Of a stretch of DNA of 64,000 nt, positions 1-8,844 are shown piece after piece; position 1 is the stretch's first letter, and the number at the start of each line of letters is the position of its first letter. Position numbers and translations under genes: made by a program. The notes under the pieces were generated by a model that saw nothing but the letters and a program-made list of their open reading frames with translations, was not told the DNA's origin and did no database searches. Where the stretch lies: the NCBI GenBank assembly GCA_958427895.1, contig CAUADW010000001.1, positions 70,353 through 134,352 of the forward strand. Direction: 5' to 3'. Source of the DNA: an uncultured Collinsella sp. (GTDB lineage: Bacteria; Actinomycetota; Coriobacteriia; Coriobacteriales; Coriobacteriaceae).

Positions 1-1793
1 TTCTCCTTCAGGATCTGCAGGGCGCGATCGTGCGCGTCCTCGATCAGCTTAGCGACAATCGCATCCACGCGCTCGGCCGTACCGGGGGCGCAGGTGAGCG
101 ACGTGTCCTGATTGAGATACGCGTTCTGCACGGTACCGAGCGCCATCATGCCAAACTCGTCGGACATACCAAAGCGCGTCACCATGTTGCGGGCGAGCTT
201 GGTGGCCTGCTCGATATCGTTGGCGGCACCGGTCGTCATCTCGCCAAAGATGAGTTCCTCGGCCGCACGGCCGCCGCAGTAGACGGCAAGCTTGTCCAAG
301 ACCTCCTGGCGTGTCGTCAGGAAGCGCTCGTCCTCCTCGACCTGCATGGTATAGCCAAGAGCACCGCTCGTGCGCGGCACGATGGTGATCTTGGTAACCG
401 GCGCGGAACCCTTTTGGCGGGCAGCGACGATGGCATGGCCGATCTCGTGGTAGGAAACGACCTGCTTCTCGTGGTCGGAAAGCACCGTGGACTTACGCTG
501 TTGGCCGGCAATGACGACCTCCACCGACTCCTCGAAGTCGTCCTGGGTTGCACGCTTGCGACCCTCGCGAACGGCGCGCAGGGCGCCCTCGTTGATGATA
601 TTGGCCAGGTCGGCGCCCGAGGCACCGGGCGTGGCGCGGGCAATCGCGGTCAGATCGATCGGCGGCTCGGTCTTCACACTCTTGGCGTGGAGCTCGAGGA
701 TGTTCTTACGGCCGGTCAGATCGGGCAACTCGACGGGGATGCGGCGGTCAAAACGACCGGGGCGCAGCAGGGCCGGATCGAGGCTGTCGGGACGGTTGGT
801 GGCAGCGAGGACAACGATACCCTTGTGGTTATCGAAGCCATCCATCTCGGTCAGCAACTGATTGAGCGTCTGCTCGCGCTCGTCGTTGCCGCTAAAGCCG
901 CCGCCATCGCGCTTCTTACCGATGGTATCGATCTCATCGATAAAGACGATACACGGGGCCTTTTCCTTGGCCTGCTTAAACAGGTCACGAACCTTTGCAG
1001 CGCCGCGACCAACAAACATCTCAACGAACTCAGAGCCCGAAATGCTGAAGAACGGAACACCGGCCTCGCCGGCAACAGCCTTGGCAAGCAGGGTCTTACC
1101 GGTACCCGGAGGGCCAACAAGGAGAGCACCGCGCGGCAGCTTGGCGCCGATCTCCTCGTAGCGCTGCGGCTTCTCCAGAAAGTCGACGACCTCCTTGAGA
1201 GACTCCTTGGCCTCTTCCTGGCCGGCGACGTCCTTAAAGGTCACGCCCACGTCCTTGGAGGCAATCACGCGCGCGCCGGACTTACCCAGTCCGCCGCCGC
1301 CAAAACCGCCGCCGCCAAAGTTCATCGACGGGCCGTCATCACCCATGGCCTTCTTCATGCGGCGGTTGAGCCACCAACCGATGAGGAAGAAAATCGCCAT
1401 GGGAAGAATGAGTGTGAGCAGGTAGTAGGTCATCAAACCCGAGTTTTTATCGGGAACGACCGACTCCAGCGAAGCGCCAGACTCAAGCACGCGATCGGTA
1501 AAGCCTGCATCATTCGGCACACCGGTCGTCTTATAGGCGATGTTCTCGTCCTCGCCCTTCTTGGTGTAATAAATCGTATAGTCGTCGGTGTTGTACTCGA
1601 CCTTTTCGACGCTCTTCTTGTCGAGCGCTTTCACAAACGTCGAGTAATCGGTCTCCGTAATCTGCTGCGTGTGACCGATGTTGGGGAACAGAACGGTCGA
1701 GAGCACGAGGTAGACGACGAAGGCGATGAGCACGTAGAGGATCATATTCCGTCTACGCTTGTTGTCATCCATCTCCATCTGCTTGAACTCCAT
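1..1793 (-). CDS. ftsH: ATP-dependent zinc metalloprotease FtsH (partial, 3' end outside window)
   Basis: FtsH is a membrane-anchored AAA+ protease that degrades misfolded and regulatory membrane proteins. About 597 codons are visible and the C-terminus lies beyond the left edge. In order the protein has a first membrane helix near residues 17-35, an extracytoplasmic domain, a second helix near 115-135, a Gly-rich linker, and the AAA+ module with Walker A GPPGTGKT, Walker B VFIDEID and the arginine-finger segment RPGRFDRR. The protease domain follows with the zinc motif HEIGH. The first ATG (1793) has no clear ribosome site, whereas GGAG stands 9 nt before the in-frame ATG at 1778, so translation may start five codons later. 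The gene is divergent from the cobO-like gene. Family assignment is secure. Confidence 0.97.
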   Translation of the reverse strand, partial: MEFKQMEMDDNKRRRNMILYVLIAFVVYLVLSTVLFPNIGHTQQITETDYSTFVKALDKKSVEKVEYNTDDYTIYYTKKGEDENIAYKTTGVPNDAGFTDRVLESGASLESVVPDKNSGLMTYYLLTLILPMAIFFLIGWWLNRRMKKAMGDDGPSMNFGGGGFGGGGLGKSGARVIASKDVGVTFKDVAGQEEAKESLKEVVDFLEKPQRYEEIGAKLPRGALLVGPPGTGKTLLAKAVAGEAGVPFFSISGSEFVEMFVGRGAAKVRDLFKQAKEKAPCIVFIDEIDTIGKKRDGGGFSGNDEREQTLNQLLTEMDGFDNHKGIVVLAATNRPDSLDPALLRPGRFDRRIPVELPDLTGRKNILELHAKSVKTEPPIDLTAIARATPGASGADLANIINEGALRAVREGRKRATQDDFEESVEVVIAGQQRKSTVLSDHEKQVVSYHEIGHAIVAARQKGSAPVTKITIVPRTSGALGYTMQVEEDERFLTTRQEVLDKLAVYCGGRAAEELIFGEMTTGAANDIEQATKLARNMVTRFGMSDEFGMMALGTVQNAYLNQDTSLTCAPGTAERVDAIVAKLIEDAHDRALQILKE

Positions 1794-1870
1794 CTACTGG
1801 GGTTGATAATGCTAACTAGAATACCCAACCCGGCCGGCGATAAACCGACGCCGGGCACGAAAGGATAGAG

Positions 1871-2356
1871 ATGGCATCACTCGAAGTCGGCAAGGTTCAG
1901 ATCTATACGGGCGATGGCAAGGGCAAAACCACGGCTGCGCTGGGATTGGCGATGCGCGCCACAGGTTATAGGCTCGACGTACTCATGCTGCAGATTGCCA
2001 AGAAGCTGCACTGCGCCGAGCATGACGCAGCGCCTCGATTGGGGTTACGCATCGTACAAGCCGACCGCGACACGCCCGAAGCCTGTGCCGCACAGATCAT
2101 GGAGCTCGCACGCGAACAGATTAGCAAGGTCGACTTGCTGATCTTGGATGAGCTGGGGGAAGCCATGCGACGGGGCTTTGTGACGCGCGAAGATGTCGAA
2201 GCGTTGATCGCGATGAAACCGACCGCCACGGAGCTCGTACTCACCAGCCGCGGCTTGCTGCCCCTCGCCGACCTTGCCGACCTAGTAACCGAAATGCGCC
2301 CCGTCAAACACTACTTCGACGAAGGCCTCCTAGCCCGCCAAGGCATCGAATACTAA
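1871..2356 (+). CDS. cobO: Cob(I)yrinic acid a,c-diamide adenosyltransferase (CobA/CobO/BtuR family)
   Basis: Enzymes of this family transfer the 5'-deoxyadenosyl group of ATP to Co(I) corrinoids, in cobalamin synthesis or salvage. The 161-residue protein starts with a P-loop of the family type, GDGKGKTTA (about residues 15-23), has the acidic Walker-B-like stretch LLILDELGEA near residue 108, and the conserved LTSRG segment near 143. The length is slightly below the usual 170-200 residues because the N-terminal arm is short. An AAGGA ribosome site precedes the ATG. No other cobalamin gene is nearby, so salvage is more likely than a role in a local de novo pathway; this is inference. It is transcribed away from ftsH and converges on the MATE gene, with a long palindrome between the stops. 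Confidence 0.85.
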   Translation: MASLEVGKVQIYTGDGKGKTTAALGLAMRATGYRLDVLMLQIAKKLHCAEHDAAPRLGLRIVQADRDTPEACAAQIMELAREQISKVDLLILDELGEAMRRGFVTREDVEALIAMKPTATELVLTSRGLLPLADLADLVTEMRPVKHYFDEGLLARQGIEY

Positions 2357-2366
2357 TTGATGCAAA

Positions 2367-2431
2367 GGGGACGGAGGAAAACGGATCACTTCGCCTTATC
2401 GCCAGCCAATGATCCGTTCTCCTCCGTCCCC
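2367..2431. repeat. Long intergenic palindrome 1
   Basis: A 22-bp arm (2367-2388, beginning GGGGACGGAGG) is repeated inverted at 2410-2431 with one mismatch around a 21-nt loop. It sits between the convergent cobO-like and MATE genes, so it can also act as a two-way transcription terminator. It has the same build as the palindromes at 22705-22760 and 40300-40374 but a different sequence. Confidence 0.85.
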
Positions 2432-2441
2432 TACGGATCAA

Positions 2442-3791
2442 TTAGGCGGTGGCGCGGCCGAGCCAGTTGCCGCTGTGGTGGTAGATGGTGAACATCGTGG
2501 CCGTAATGAGCCACGTTACGGGGTAGACCAGCAGTAGATGCTCGAGCGACGGATCGAAAGGCATGATCGCAAACACCCAGATCACCCTCAAGACAACGGT
2601 GCCAAAGATGGTGAGCATCATAGGCTGCAGACTCACGCCGGCACCGCGAATGGAGCCCGACGCGTTTTCGATAATCGAGAAGATCGCGTAGAACGGCGCG
2701 ATGAAATGAAGAATCGTCGTGGTGTACGCCGAAATCGAAGCATCGTCGACAAACAGACGCGACAACGGACCCGAGAACACCAGCAGCACGGCAGACAGGC
2801 CACCAATGAGCATAAACGACAGCACGAGCGACGTATGGTAGCCCTTGCGCATGCGCTCGTAGTTGCGCGCGCCAAAGTTCTGTGCCGAGAACGTGGTGAT
2901 CGACACGCCGAGCGCCTCGGTAACCATCCAGACAATGCCATCTAAGCGGCCCGAAAGACCCCACGCCGTGGTGACATCGGCACCAAACGAGTTGACCGAC
3001 ACCTGAATCAAAACATTGGAAATCGAATAGGCAGCAGACTGAAAGCCAAGCGGCAGACCACACGAGATCATGCTCTTGCAAATACCGCGATCGATGCCGA
3101 GCTTAGACAGCGAAAGACGCCATGCGCCCGGAGCGCGCATCATGCGAAACACGATCATCGTTGCATTGGAGCAAATGGTCAGCGCCACTGCGATGCCGCA
3201 GCCCAGCGCCTCCATATGCAACACAGCGACAAAGATGATATCCAGCACCACGTTAACCAGGCAGCCAGAGGCAATGATCACGGCGGGCCCGCGTGTGTCG
3301 CCCACGGCACGCAGCAGTGCGGTTCCCATATTAAGCAGCAGTGCCGCAACCATCGCGGCAAAATAACAGCGAGCATAGGCCACGCCCTCGGCCAATAGTT
3401 CATGCGGCGTGTTCATAAGCACCAGCATGGGCTCAACGAACACTATGCCAAGAATCGAGAAAACGATACCGCCCACCAGCGCAAGCGTCATGGCCGTATG
3501 GACCGAACGACTCAGTCGCTCATCATCGTGCTGGCCAAAATACTGACCGGTAATAACGGCACAGCCAGCACCCACACCGACGCAAAAACCAATGCAGAGC
3601 TCCGTAAGCACCATCGTGGCCTGAATGCCACCCAGTGCGAGCTTGCCGCCAAACTGACCGACGATATACGTACCGATAAGCGTGTAGGCCTGCTGAAAAA
3701 ACGAACTAAAGAAGATGGGAACGCACAGCGAAAGCAGCTGCTGCCAAATGACACCCTGCGTTACATCGATAGCCGTAGATTTCTTAGCCAC
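2442..3791 (-). CDS. MATE-family efflux transporter
   Basis: MATE proteins are 12-helix antiporters that export drugs or metabolites in exchange for Na+ or H+. The protein has twelve hydrophobic segments in two homologous halves. Its N-terminal segment, with the run QLLSLCVPIFFSSFFQQAY, matches the start of NorM/DinF-type transporters. I chose the GTG at 3791 because the purine run GGGGAGGG lies just upstream; an in-frame TTG at 3824 would add 11 unlikely residues. The product is about 449 residues, normal for the family. The substrate cannot be told from sequence. The gene stands alone between the palindrome and the rRNA methyltransferase gene. Confidence 0.88.
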   Translation of the reverse strand: MAKKSTAIDVTQGVIWQQLLSLCVPIFFSSFFQQAYTLIGTYIVGQFGGKLALGGIQATMVLTELCIGFCVGVGAGCAVITGQYFGQHDDERLSRSVHTAMTLALVGGIVFSILGIVFVEPMLVLMNTPHELLAEGVAYARCYFAAMVAALLLNMGTALLRAVGDTRGPAVIIASGCLVNVVLDIIFVAVLHMEALGCGIAVALTICSNATMIVFRMMRAPGAWRLSLSKLGIDRGICKSMISCGLPLGFQSAAYSISNVLIQVSVNSFGADVTTAWGLSGRLDGIVWMVTEALGVSITTFSAQNFGARNYERMRKGYHTSLVLSFMLIGGLSAVLLVFSGPLSRLFVDDASISAYTTTILHFIAPFYAIFSIIENASGSIRGAGVSLQPMMLTIFGTVVLRVIWVFAIMPFDPSLEHLLLVYPVTWLITATMFTIYHHSGNWLGRATA

Positions 3792-3916
3792 ACGCCCTCC
3801 CCACACGCATACGTCAAACAACAAAACAGCAATTTAAAACCAAAGCCAAAACCAGCTTAGCACCGACTGGCGGCGACCGAAACACCCCGAACTAGAGCGC
3901 GGTGCGGAATAACTGC

Positions 3917-4831
3917 CTAGTGATACAAACCCGGCTGGTAGTGATACTCATTGCTCACGTGCGGGCACAACTGCCAAAAGGCGACGGCGCTCGCCGCGGC
4001 CACGTTGAGCGAATCGACCCCGTGCGCCATCGGAATGCGCACGGCGCGATCACAGCCCTCAATGGTCTTGGCTCCCAGGCCGGCACCCTCGGTACCCATA
4101 AAGATCGCCAGGCGGTCAATCTCCTGCAGCACTGGATCGTCCAGCGACACCGAATCATCCGTCAACGCCATGGCGGCACACGAAAAGCCGGCATCGTGCA
4201 GCGCCGCCAGCCCATCATGCGGCCATACGCGCGCCTCACTGCCAATACGCGTCCACGGAACCTGAAACACGGTGCCCATGCTCACGCGGGCCGAGCGACG
4301 GTACAACGGGTCGCAGCACGTCGGGCTGACCAAAATACCGTCAACGTTCAATGCGGCAGCCGAGCGAAATATCGCGCCAACATTGGTGTGATCGACAATA
4401 CCCTCAAGCACGCACACACGCACCGGACGATCCCCCGCCGCCTCGACGACGCCGCCCAAGAACTCATCAACCGGAATCTGACGCGGGCGACGGAACGCCG
4501 CGAGCGCACCACGCGTCACGTTAAAGCCCGTCAAATGCTCCATGAGCTCCATGGAGGCCACGAACACAGGAACAGGACCCGCGCCCTCGCGCACAACCAG
4601 GCGCTCGAACAGCGGCATCATCTGATCGAGCCAGCGTTCACCCAAAAGAAAGCTCACCGGCTCGTATCCGGCGCGCACGGCACGCTCGATGACCTTGGCG
4701 CTCTCCGCAATAAAGATGCCCTTTTGCGGCTCCAGCACGCAGCGCAGCTCGCGCTCGGTCAGTCGCACATAGGCATCGAGCCGCTCGTCCTCGAGCGAAT
4801 CAATTCGCAGAACCTCAACGGCATCAGTCAT
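3917..4831 (-). CDS. SpoU/TrmH-family RNA 2'-O-methyltransferase
   Basis: SpoU-family enzymes methylate ribose 2'-OH groups in rRNA or tRNA using S-adenosylmethionine. The 304-residue protein has an N-terminal substrate-binding domain (about residues 15-125) followed by the knotted SPOUT domain. The three family motifs are present: NVGAIFRSAA, the glycine-rich MGTEGAGLG, and the C-terminal IPMAHGVDSLNVAAAS. The ATG at 4831 is preceded by GAAAGG at suitable distance; longer in-frame starts add a Cys/Arg-rich stretch unlike the family. The exact target RNA cannot be assigned; the layout is closer to 23S rRNA methyltransferases such as RlmB/TsnR than to TrmL. Confidence 0.88.
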   Translation of the reverse strand: MTDAVEVLRIDSLEDERLDAYVRLTERELRCVLEPQKGIFIAESAKVIERAVRAGYEPVSFLLGERWLDQMMPLFERLVVREGAGPVPVFVASMELMEHLTGFNVTRGALAAFRRPRQIPVDEFLGGVVEAAGDRPVRVCVLEGIVDHTNVGAIFRSAAALNVDGILVSPTCCDPLYRRSARVSMGTVFQVPWTRIGSEARVWPHDGLAALHDAGFSCAAMALTDDSVSLDDPVLQEIDRLAIFMGTEGAGLGAKTIEGCDRAVRIPMAHGVDSLNVAAASAVAFWQLCPHVSNEYHYQPGLYH

Positions 4832-4940
4832 AGCAGCCAGCCCGCACCTTTCTTTGCAGCACCTATACAAATATCGGGGCAACGCCATGCGCCGCCCCGT
4901 CATTCATTTCAACCCGATAATACCGAAGGGATAATCGGTT

Positions 4941-5459
4941 TTACGCCTCAATGCGACGATACGTCACGAACTCATAATCGACGCCCTCGTCACCCTCACC
5001 GGCGGCAATCGTCGCGACCCCGCTACGCTGCGCAATCTCCCACGCAGGATCGGCTTCCAAATCGGGAAAGTACGTATCCACGACATGCACGCAGTGGTTA
5101 TGCGTGACCTCGGCCTCGGCGCAATACGGCAGAAACTGCCGATACACCTCGCCGCCACCGATCACCCAGGCAACGGACTCATCGGCAACCGCAGCGAGCG
5201 CCTCGTCGATGCTATGCACCACGTCGACGCCCTCGGCAGCAAAGCCCTCGTCGCGGGTGAGCACGATATTGCGGCGGTTCTTGAGAGGACGCCCGCCGGG
5301 GAAACTCAGCAGCGTCTTGCGCCCCATGATGACCGGGCAACCTTTGGTGCGCGCCACAAAATGGCGCATGTCGGCGCGATTGGACACGACCATATCGCCC
5401 TCGCAGCCAATGCCCCAGTCTTCACACACGGCGACGATGGCAGAAAGCTTACACGTCAT
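4941..5459 (-). CDS. folA: Dihydrofolate reductase
   Basis: DHFR reduces dihydrofolate to tetrahydrofolate with NADPH and recycles the folate oxidised by thymidylate synthase. Family landmarks are the N-terminal LSAIVAVCEDWGIG, the VIMGRKTLLSFPGGRPLKNR block (NADPH-binding loop), and WVIGGGEVYRQFLPY. At about 172 residues it has normal length. The ATG at 5459 has AGGTGG 6 nt upstream; a GTG three codons earlier directly abuts the thyA stop. The gene follows thyA with a 9-nt gap and is surely co-transcribed with it, which fits the shared folate cycle. Confidence 0.95.
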   Translation of the reverse strand: MTCKLSAIVAVCEDWGIGCEGDMVVSNRADMRHFVARTKGCPVIMGRKTLLSFPGGRPLKNRRNIVLTRDEGFAAEGVDVVHSIDEALAAVADESVAWVIGGGEVYRQFLPYCAEAEVTHNHCVHVVDTYFPDLEADPAWEIAQRSGVATIAAGEGDEGVDYEFVTYRRIEA

Positions 5460-5468
5460 GCCCGCCAC

Positions 5469-6317
5469 CTACACCGCGATGGGAATGTTCTTGACCTGCG
5501 GGCCGTGCTCGTAGCCCTCCACGATCAGGTCGTCGGTCGTAAACGCATAGAAATCGTGCACATCGGGGTTAAGCGTTACCTTGGGCGCCGCAAACTGCGG
5601 ACGCTCGATAAGCTCGCGGACGATATCGACATGACGGTCGTAGATATGGGCATCGGCGATCACATGCAGCAGCTCACCAGCGATCATGTCGACCGACTGC
5701 GAAACCATCATGAGCAGAATGGCGTACTGGCACACATTCCAGTTGTTCGCGGCCAAAATATCCTGGCTGCGCTGGTTGAGAATCATGTTGAGCGTTGGCT
5801 TGTCGTCCTGCGGACGCTGCGTCACGTTATACGTCACGCTGTACGCGCACGGATACAGGTGCATCTCGGACAAGTCGCTGAACACATAGGTGTTCGTCAT
5901 AATGCGACGGCTATACGGCGTGTTCTTGAGGTCGTACAGCACGCGGTCCATCTGGTCAAAGTCGCCCTCGGCATAATGGCTCTTCTGGCCAATCTGGTAC
6001 CCGTAGGCTTTACCGATGGAGCCAGTCTCGTCGGCCCACTCGTCCCAAATATGGCTGTTGAGATCATGCACGTTATTAGACTTCTTTTGATAGATCCACA
6101 GGATCTCGTCCATGGCGGACTTGAGCGCCGTACGACGCAGCGTAAGCGCGGGAAACTCCTCGCGCAGGTCGTAGCGCGCCGTGACGCCAAAGTTTTTAAT
6201 GGTATAGGCAGGGGTGCCATCCTCCCACACCGGGCGGACCTTTTGGCCCTCGGTGGTGGTGCCATGGTCCAAGATATCGCGGCACATGGTTACAAACTGT
6301 TGATCAGCCTTGCTCAT
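5469..6317 (-). CDS. thyA: Thymidylate synthase (ThyA type, variant motifs)
   Basis: ThyA converts dUMP and methylene-tetrahydrofolate to dTMP and dihydrofolate. The 282-residue protein is recognisable by QRSQDILAANNWN (phosphate/dUMP binding), DAHIYDRHVDIVRELI, and the N-terminal RTALKSAMDEILWIYQKKSN. The nucleophile region reads HLYPCAYSVTYN: the cysteine is present, but the usual PPCH...QF surroundings are altered. This looks like a divergent branch of ThyA rather than a broken gene, since the frame is intact and folA follows directly. The ATG at 6317 has a perfect AGGAGG 5 nt upstream. It is divergent from the DUF134-NifX gene, whose operator lies in the shared upstream region. Confidence 0.93.
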   Translation of the reverse strand: MSKADQQFVTMCRDILDHGTTTEGQKVRPVWEDGTPAYTIKNFGVTARYDLREEFPALTLRRTALKSAMDEILWIYQKKSNNVHDLNSHIWDEWADETGSIGKAYGYQIGQKSHYAEGDFDQMDRVLYDLKNTPYSRRIMTNTYVFSDLSEMHLYPCAYSVTYNVTQRPQDDKPTLNMILNQRSQDILAANNWNVCQYAILLMMVSQSVDMIAGELLHVIADAHIYDRHVDIVRELIERPQFAAPKVTLNPDVHDFYAFTTDDLIVEGYEHGPQVKNIPIAV

Positions 6318-6402
6318 TGACCCTCCTGTCAGTCGTCTACAAGCGAGATTCATTGTAGCCCAGGCGCACGCGGCCCCACAGCCCAAACATAAGCCCTCAT
6401 TT

Positions 6403-6471
6403 TCTGACATATGCCAGAAATTCCTTGCGCAAATCCGCAGGTTCGCTATTCTATTGTTGACATATGTCAGA
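6403..6471 (+). promoter_or_regulatory. Twin palindromic operators flanking a promoter
   Basis: Two copies of TGACATATGYCAGA lie at 6405-6418 and 6458-6471. The second contains the perfect palindrome TGACATATGTCA (6458-6469). Between them is a plausible sigma-A promoter reading toward the downstream gene: TTGCGC (6425-6430), 16-nt spacer, TATTCT (6447-6452). The copies are 53 bp apart, about five helical turns, so they face the same side of DNA. This suggests repression through looping or cooperative binding, most simply by the DUF134 protein encoded 13 bp downstream. Confidence 0.6.
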
Positions 6472-6483
6472 TTTGGAGAGTGC

Positions 6484-7242
6484 ATGGCAGGAAGACGCGA
6501 AAAATTGCGCCGCGTCGGGATCATCCCCGAATATCGCGGTTTTACCCCCGATGGCCTGGCGAGTGGCGACGCCATCGACATGACGGTCGACGAGCTCGAG
6601 GTCCTACGCCTATGTGACCTGGAAGGACTCAATCAGGAGGAAGTCGCCCAGTGCATGGGCATTGCCCGCGCCACGGTGGCGGCAATCTGCAGCCGCTCGC
6701 ATCGCAAGGTGGCAAACGCGCTGGTCAATGGACGGGCGATCGTCATCGAAGGCGGCAACATCGCGTACTCCCCCATCACCACGACAACGGCCGCATGGCC
6801 AGCAAAGGAGGTCGACACCGTGAGGGTGGCAACGACGTACGACAACGGCAACATCTTTATGCACTTTGGCCGCAGCGAACAGTTCAAGATCTACGACATC
6901 CAGGACGACAAGGTCCTCAACGAGCAGGTCGTGAGCACCGGCGGCACTGGTCACGGTGCCTTGGCGGGCCTGCTTGCCAAAGGTGGCGTTGACACGCTCA
7001 TTTGCGGCGGTATCGGCGGCGGCGCTATCAACGCGCTTGCCCAAGCCGGCATCACGGTCTATGCGGGCGCCCAGGGCAGCTGCGATGCCTGCGTCGAGGC
7101 ACTCATTGCCGGCACGCTCGCACAGACCGGCGAGGCCACCTGTGACTGCCACGGCCACGAGCACACCCATGACCATGGCGAGTCCTGTGGTTGTCACGGT
7201 CATCACGAGCACGAGGGCCACGAGGGCTGCGGCCGCCACTAG
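6484..7242 (+). CDS. DUF134 DNA-binding domain fused to a NifX/dinitrogenase-cofactor domain, with His/Cys-rich tail
   Basis: The 252-residue protein has three parts. Residues 1-105 are a DUF134 helix-turn-helix domain (VDELEVLRLCDLEGLNQEE, then the HTH around ECMGIARATV-like QCMGIARATVAAIC). Residues about 115-212 are a NifX/NafY-type Fe-Mo-cofactor-binding domain (HFGRSEQFKIYDI, GGIGGGAINAL, QGSCDACVEAL). Residues 220-252 are a tail with 11 His and 5 Cys in 33 positions, surely metal-binding. The two domains often occur as separate proteins in Fe-S or metal-related loci. Here they form one probable metal- or cluster-sensing transcription factor. GGAGAG precedes the ATG. No nitrogen-fixation genes are nearby, so a nif role is unlikely. 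Confidence 0.85.
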   Translation: MAGRREKLRRVGIIPEYRGFTPDGLASGDAIDMTVDELEVLRLCDLEGLNQEEVAQCMGIARATVAAICSRSHRKVANALVNGRAIVIEGGNIAYSPITTTTAAWPAKEVDTVRVATTYDNGNIFMHFGRSEQFKIYDIQDDKVLNEQVVSTGGTGHGALAGLLAKGGVDTLICGGIGGGAINALAQAGITVYAGAQGSCDACVEALIAGTLAQTGEATCDCHGHEHTHDHGESCGCHGHHEHEGHEGCGRH

Positions 7243-7298
7243 CGGCACATACTCCGGCGCCAGCACGCTTCCGCGCGTGCGACAACCTGCAAACGAAC

Positions 7299-7338
7299 GG
7301 CGAAGGCCGCTTGGAGTACCATCCAGGCGGCCTTCGCC
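7299..7338. terminator. Bidirectional stem-loop terminator
   Basis: A perfect 12-bp stem (GGCGAAGGCCGC at 7299-7310, its complement at 7327-7338) with a 16-nt loop lies between the convergent DUF134-NifX and ffh stop codons. There is no strong T-run on either side. Confidence 0.65.
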
Positions 7339-7358
7339 ATACTTGACTCAACCAGTCG

Positions 7359-8834
7359 TTACTTCTTATTGCGCATCTGCGCTTCCATCTGGCGCAGTAG
7401 GTCCATATCGGACTTGGGGCCGCCCGTTCCCAGGCCGCCCATGCCGCCCAGGCCCATGGCATTCAGACCGGGAATATTGGGCATGCGCATCTTTTTGCCC
7501 TTTTTGCCCTTCTTGCCCTTCTTGCCGCCGGCCTGCGCCTGATTGGCCATCGTGCGCATGCGGCCCATCATCTTATTCATCTCGCCCCACTGCTTCATAA
7601 GGCAGTTGACCTCGGTGGGGGTTACGCCGGCTCCCTTGGCAATGCGGGCGCGGCGCTGGCCGTTGATGATGGAGGGACGCAGGCGCTCCTCCTTGGTCAT
7701 CGACATGATGATGGCCTCGTTCTTATCAAAGATGCCCTCGTCCAGATTGCCGCCCATCTGGTTGAGTGCACGCTGGCCACCGGGGAGCATGCCCAGGATG
7801 CCCTTCATGCCGCCCATCTTCTTGACGGCTTTCATCTGGTCGAGCATGTCGTTCATGGTGAAGCCCTCGCGCAGCATACGCTCGGCAGCCTCAAGCTGCT
7901 CGGCATCGGCTGCCTCCTGGGCCTTCTCGATAATACCGACGACATCGCCCATGCCCAGAATGCGCTTGGCCATGCGATCGGGATAGAACGGCTCCAGCGA
8001 ATCGGGCTTCTCGCCCATGCTCACGAACTTGATGGGCTTGCCGGTCACCTGGCGCACGGAAAGCGCGCCGCCGCCACGGGCGTCACCGTCGAGCTTGGAG
8101 ATGATCACGCCGTCAAAGTCAGTGCGCTCGGCGAAGGTAGAGACGACGTTGACGATATCCTGACCGGTCATGGCGTCGACGACCATCAGCACCTGGTCGG
8201 GCTTGACGGCCTTCTTGATGTCGACTGCCTCCTGCATCATCTGCTCGTCGATCTGAAGACGACCGGCAGTATCGACGATGACCACGTCACGCAGGTGGTC
8301 GACGGCCTCCTGGATGGCGCCCTTGGCGATGTCGACCGGGTGCGCACCGTCACCGCGGAAGACCGGTACGCCGATCTCGCCACCGAGCGTGGCCAGCTGG
8401 TCGGCTGCGGCGGGACGGTAGACGTCGCACGCGGCGAGCAACGGCGAGCGGCCCTGCTTCTTGAGCAGGTAGGCAAGCTTTACGGCAGCCGTGGTCTTAC
8501 CGGAGCCCTGCAGGCCCACGAGCATAATGACGTTGGGGATACGGTTGCTAAAGACGAGCTTGCTCTCGGTGGAGCCGAGCATCTCGGTGAGCTCGTCGAG
8601 AACGATCTTGACGACGTTTTGCGCCGGCGACAGCGACTCCATGACCTCGGCGGTCATGCAGCGCTCCTTGGTCTTGGCGACGAACTCCTTGACGACCTTG
8701 AAGTTGACGTCGGCCTCGAGCAGCGCCATGCGAATGTCGCGCATGGCCGAGGTGATATCGGCCTCGGTCAGCTTGCCCTTGCCACGCAGGCGGTCAAATG
8801 TGTCGTTGAGGCGATCGCTCAGGGAATCAAACAC
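7359..8834 (-). CDS. ffh: Signal recognition particle protein Ffh (SRP54)
   Basis: Ffh binds signal sequences and 4.5S RNA and hands ribosome-nascent chains to FtsY. The 491-residue protein has the N domain (1-85), the G domain with GLQGSGKTTAAVKLA (about 105-120), DTAGRLQ and TKLDGDARGG-like SKLDGDARGG motifs, and a Met-rich M domain from about residue 300 with a Lys/Gly/Met tail. Translation starts at GTG (8834) behind AAGGAGT. The gene is the last of a long minus-strand block and lies 10 bp after ftsY, so receptor and targeting GTPase are co-expressed. Confidence 0.97.
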   Translation of the reverse strand: MFDSLSDRLNDTFDRLRGKGKLTEADITSAMRDIRMALLEADVNFKVVKEFVAKTKERCMTAEVMESLSPAQNVVKIVLDELTEMLGSTESKLVFSNRIPNVIMLVGLQGSGKTTAAVKLAYLLKKQGRSPLLAACDVYRPAAADQLATLGGEIGVPVFRGDGAHPVDIAKGAIQEAVDHLRDVVIVDTAGRLQIDEQMMQEAVDIKKAVKPDQVLMVVDAMTGQDIVNVVSTFAERTDFDGVIISKLDGDARGGGALSVRQVTGKPIKFVSMGEKPDSLEPFYPDRMAKRILGMGDVVGIIEKAQEAADAEQLEAAERMLREGFTMNDMLDQMKAVKKMGGMKGILGMLPGGQRALNQMGGNLDEGIFDKNEAIIMSMTKEERLRPSIINGQRRARIAKGAGVTPTEVNCLMKQWGEMNKMMGRMRTMANQAQAGGKKGKKGKKGKKMRMPNIPGLNAMGLGGMGGLGTGGPKSDMDLLRQMEAQMRNKK

Positions 8835-8844
8835 TAGTCACTCC

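Noticed and set aside
30..1868. A 612-codon open frame on the plus strand opposite ftsH
   Set aside because: It is the antisense shadow of a conserved gene in GC-rich DNA; the translation has no family-like features and no ribosome site.
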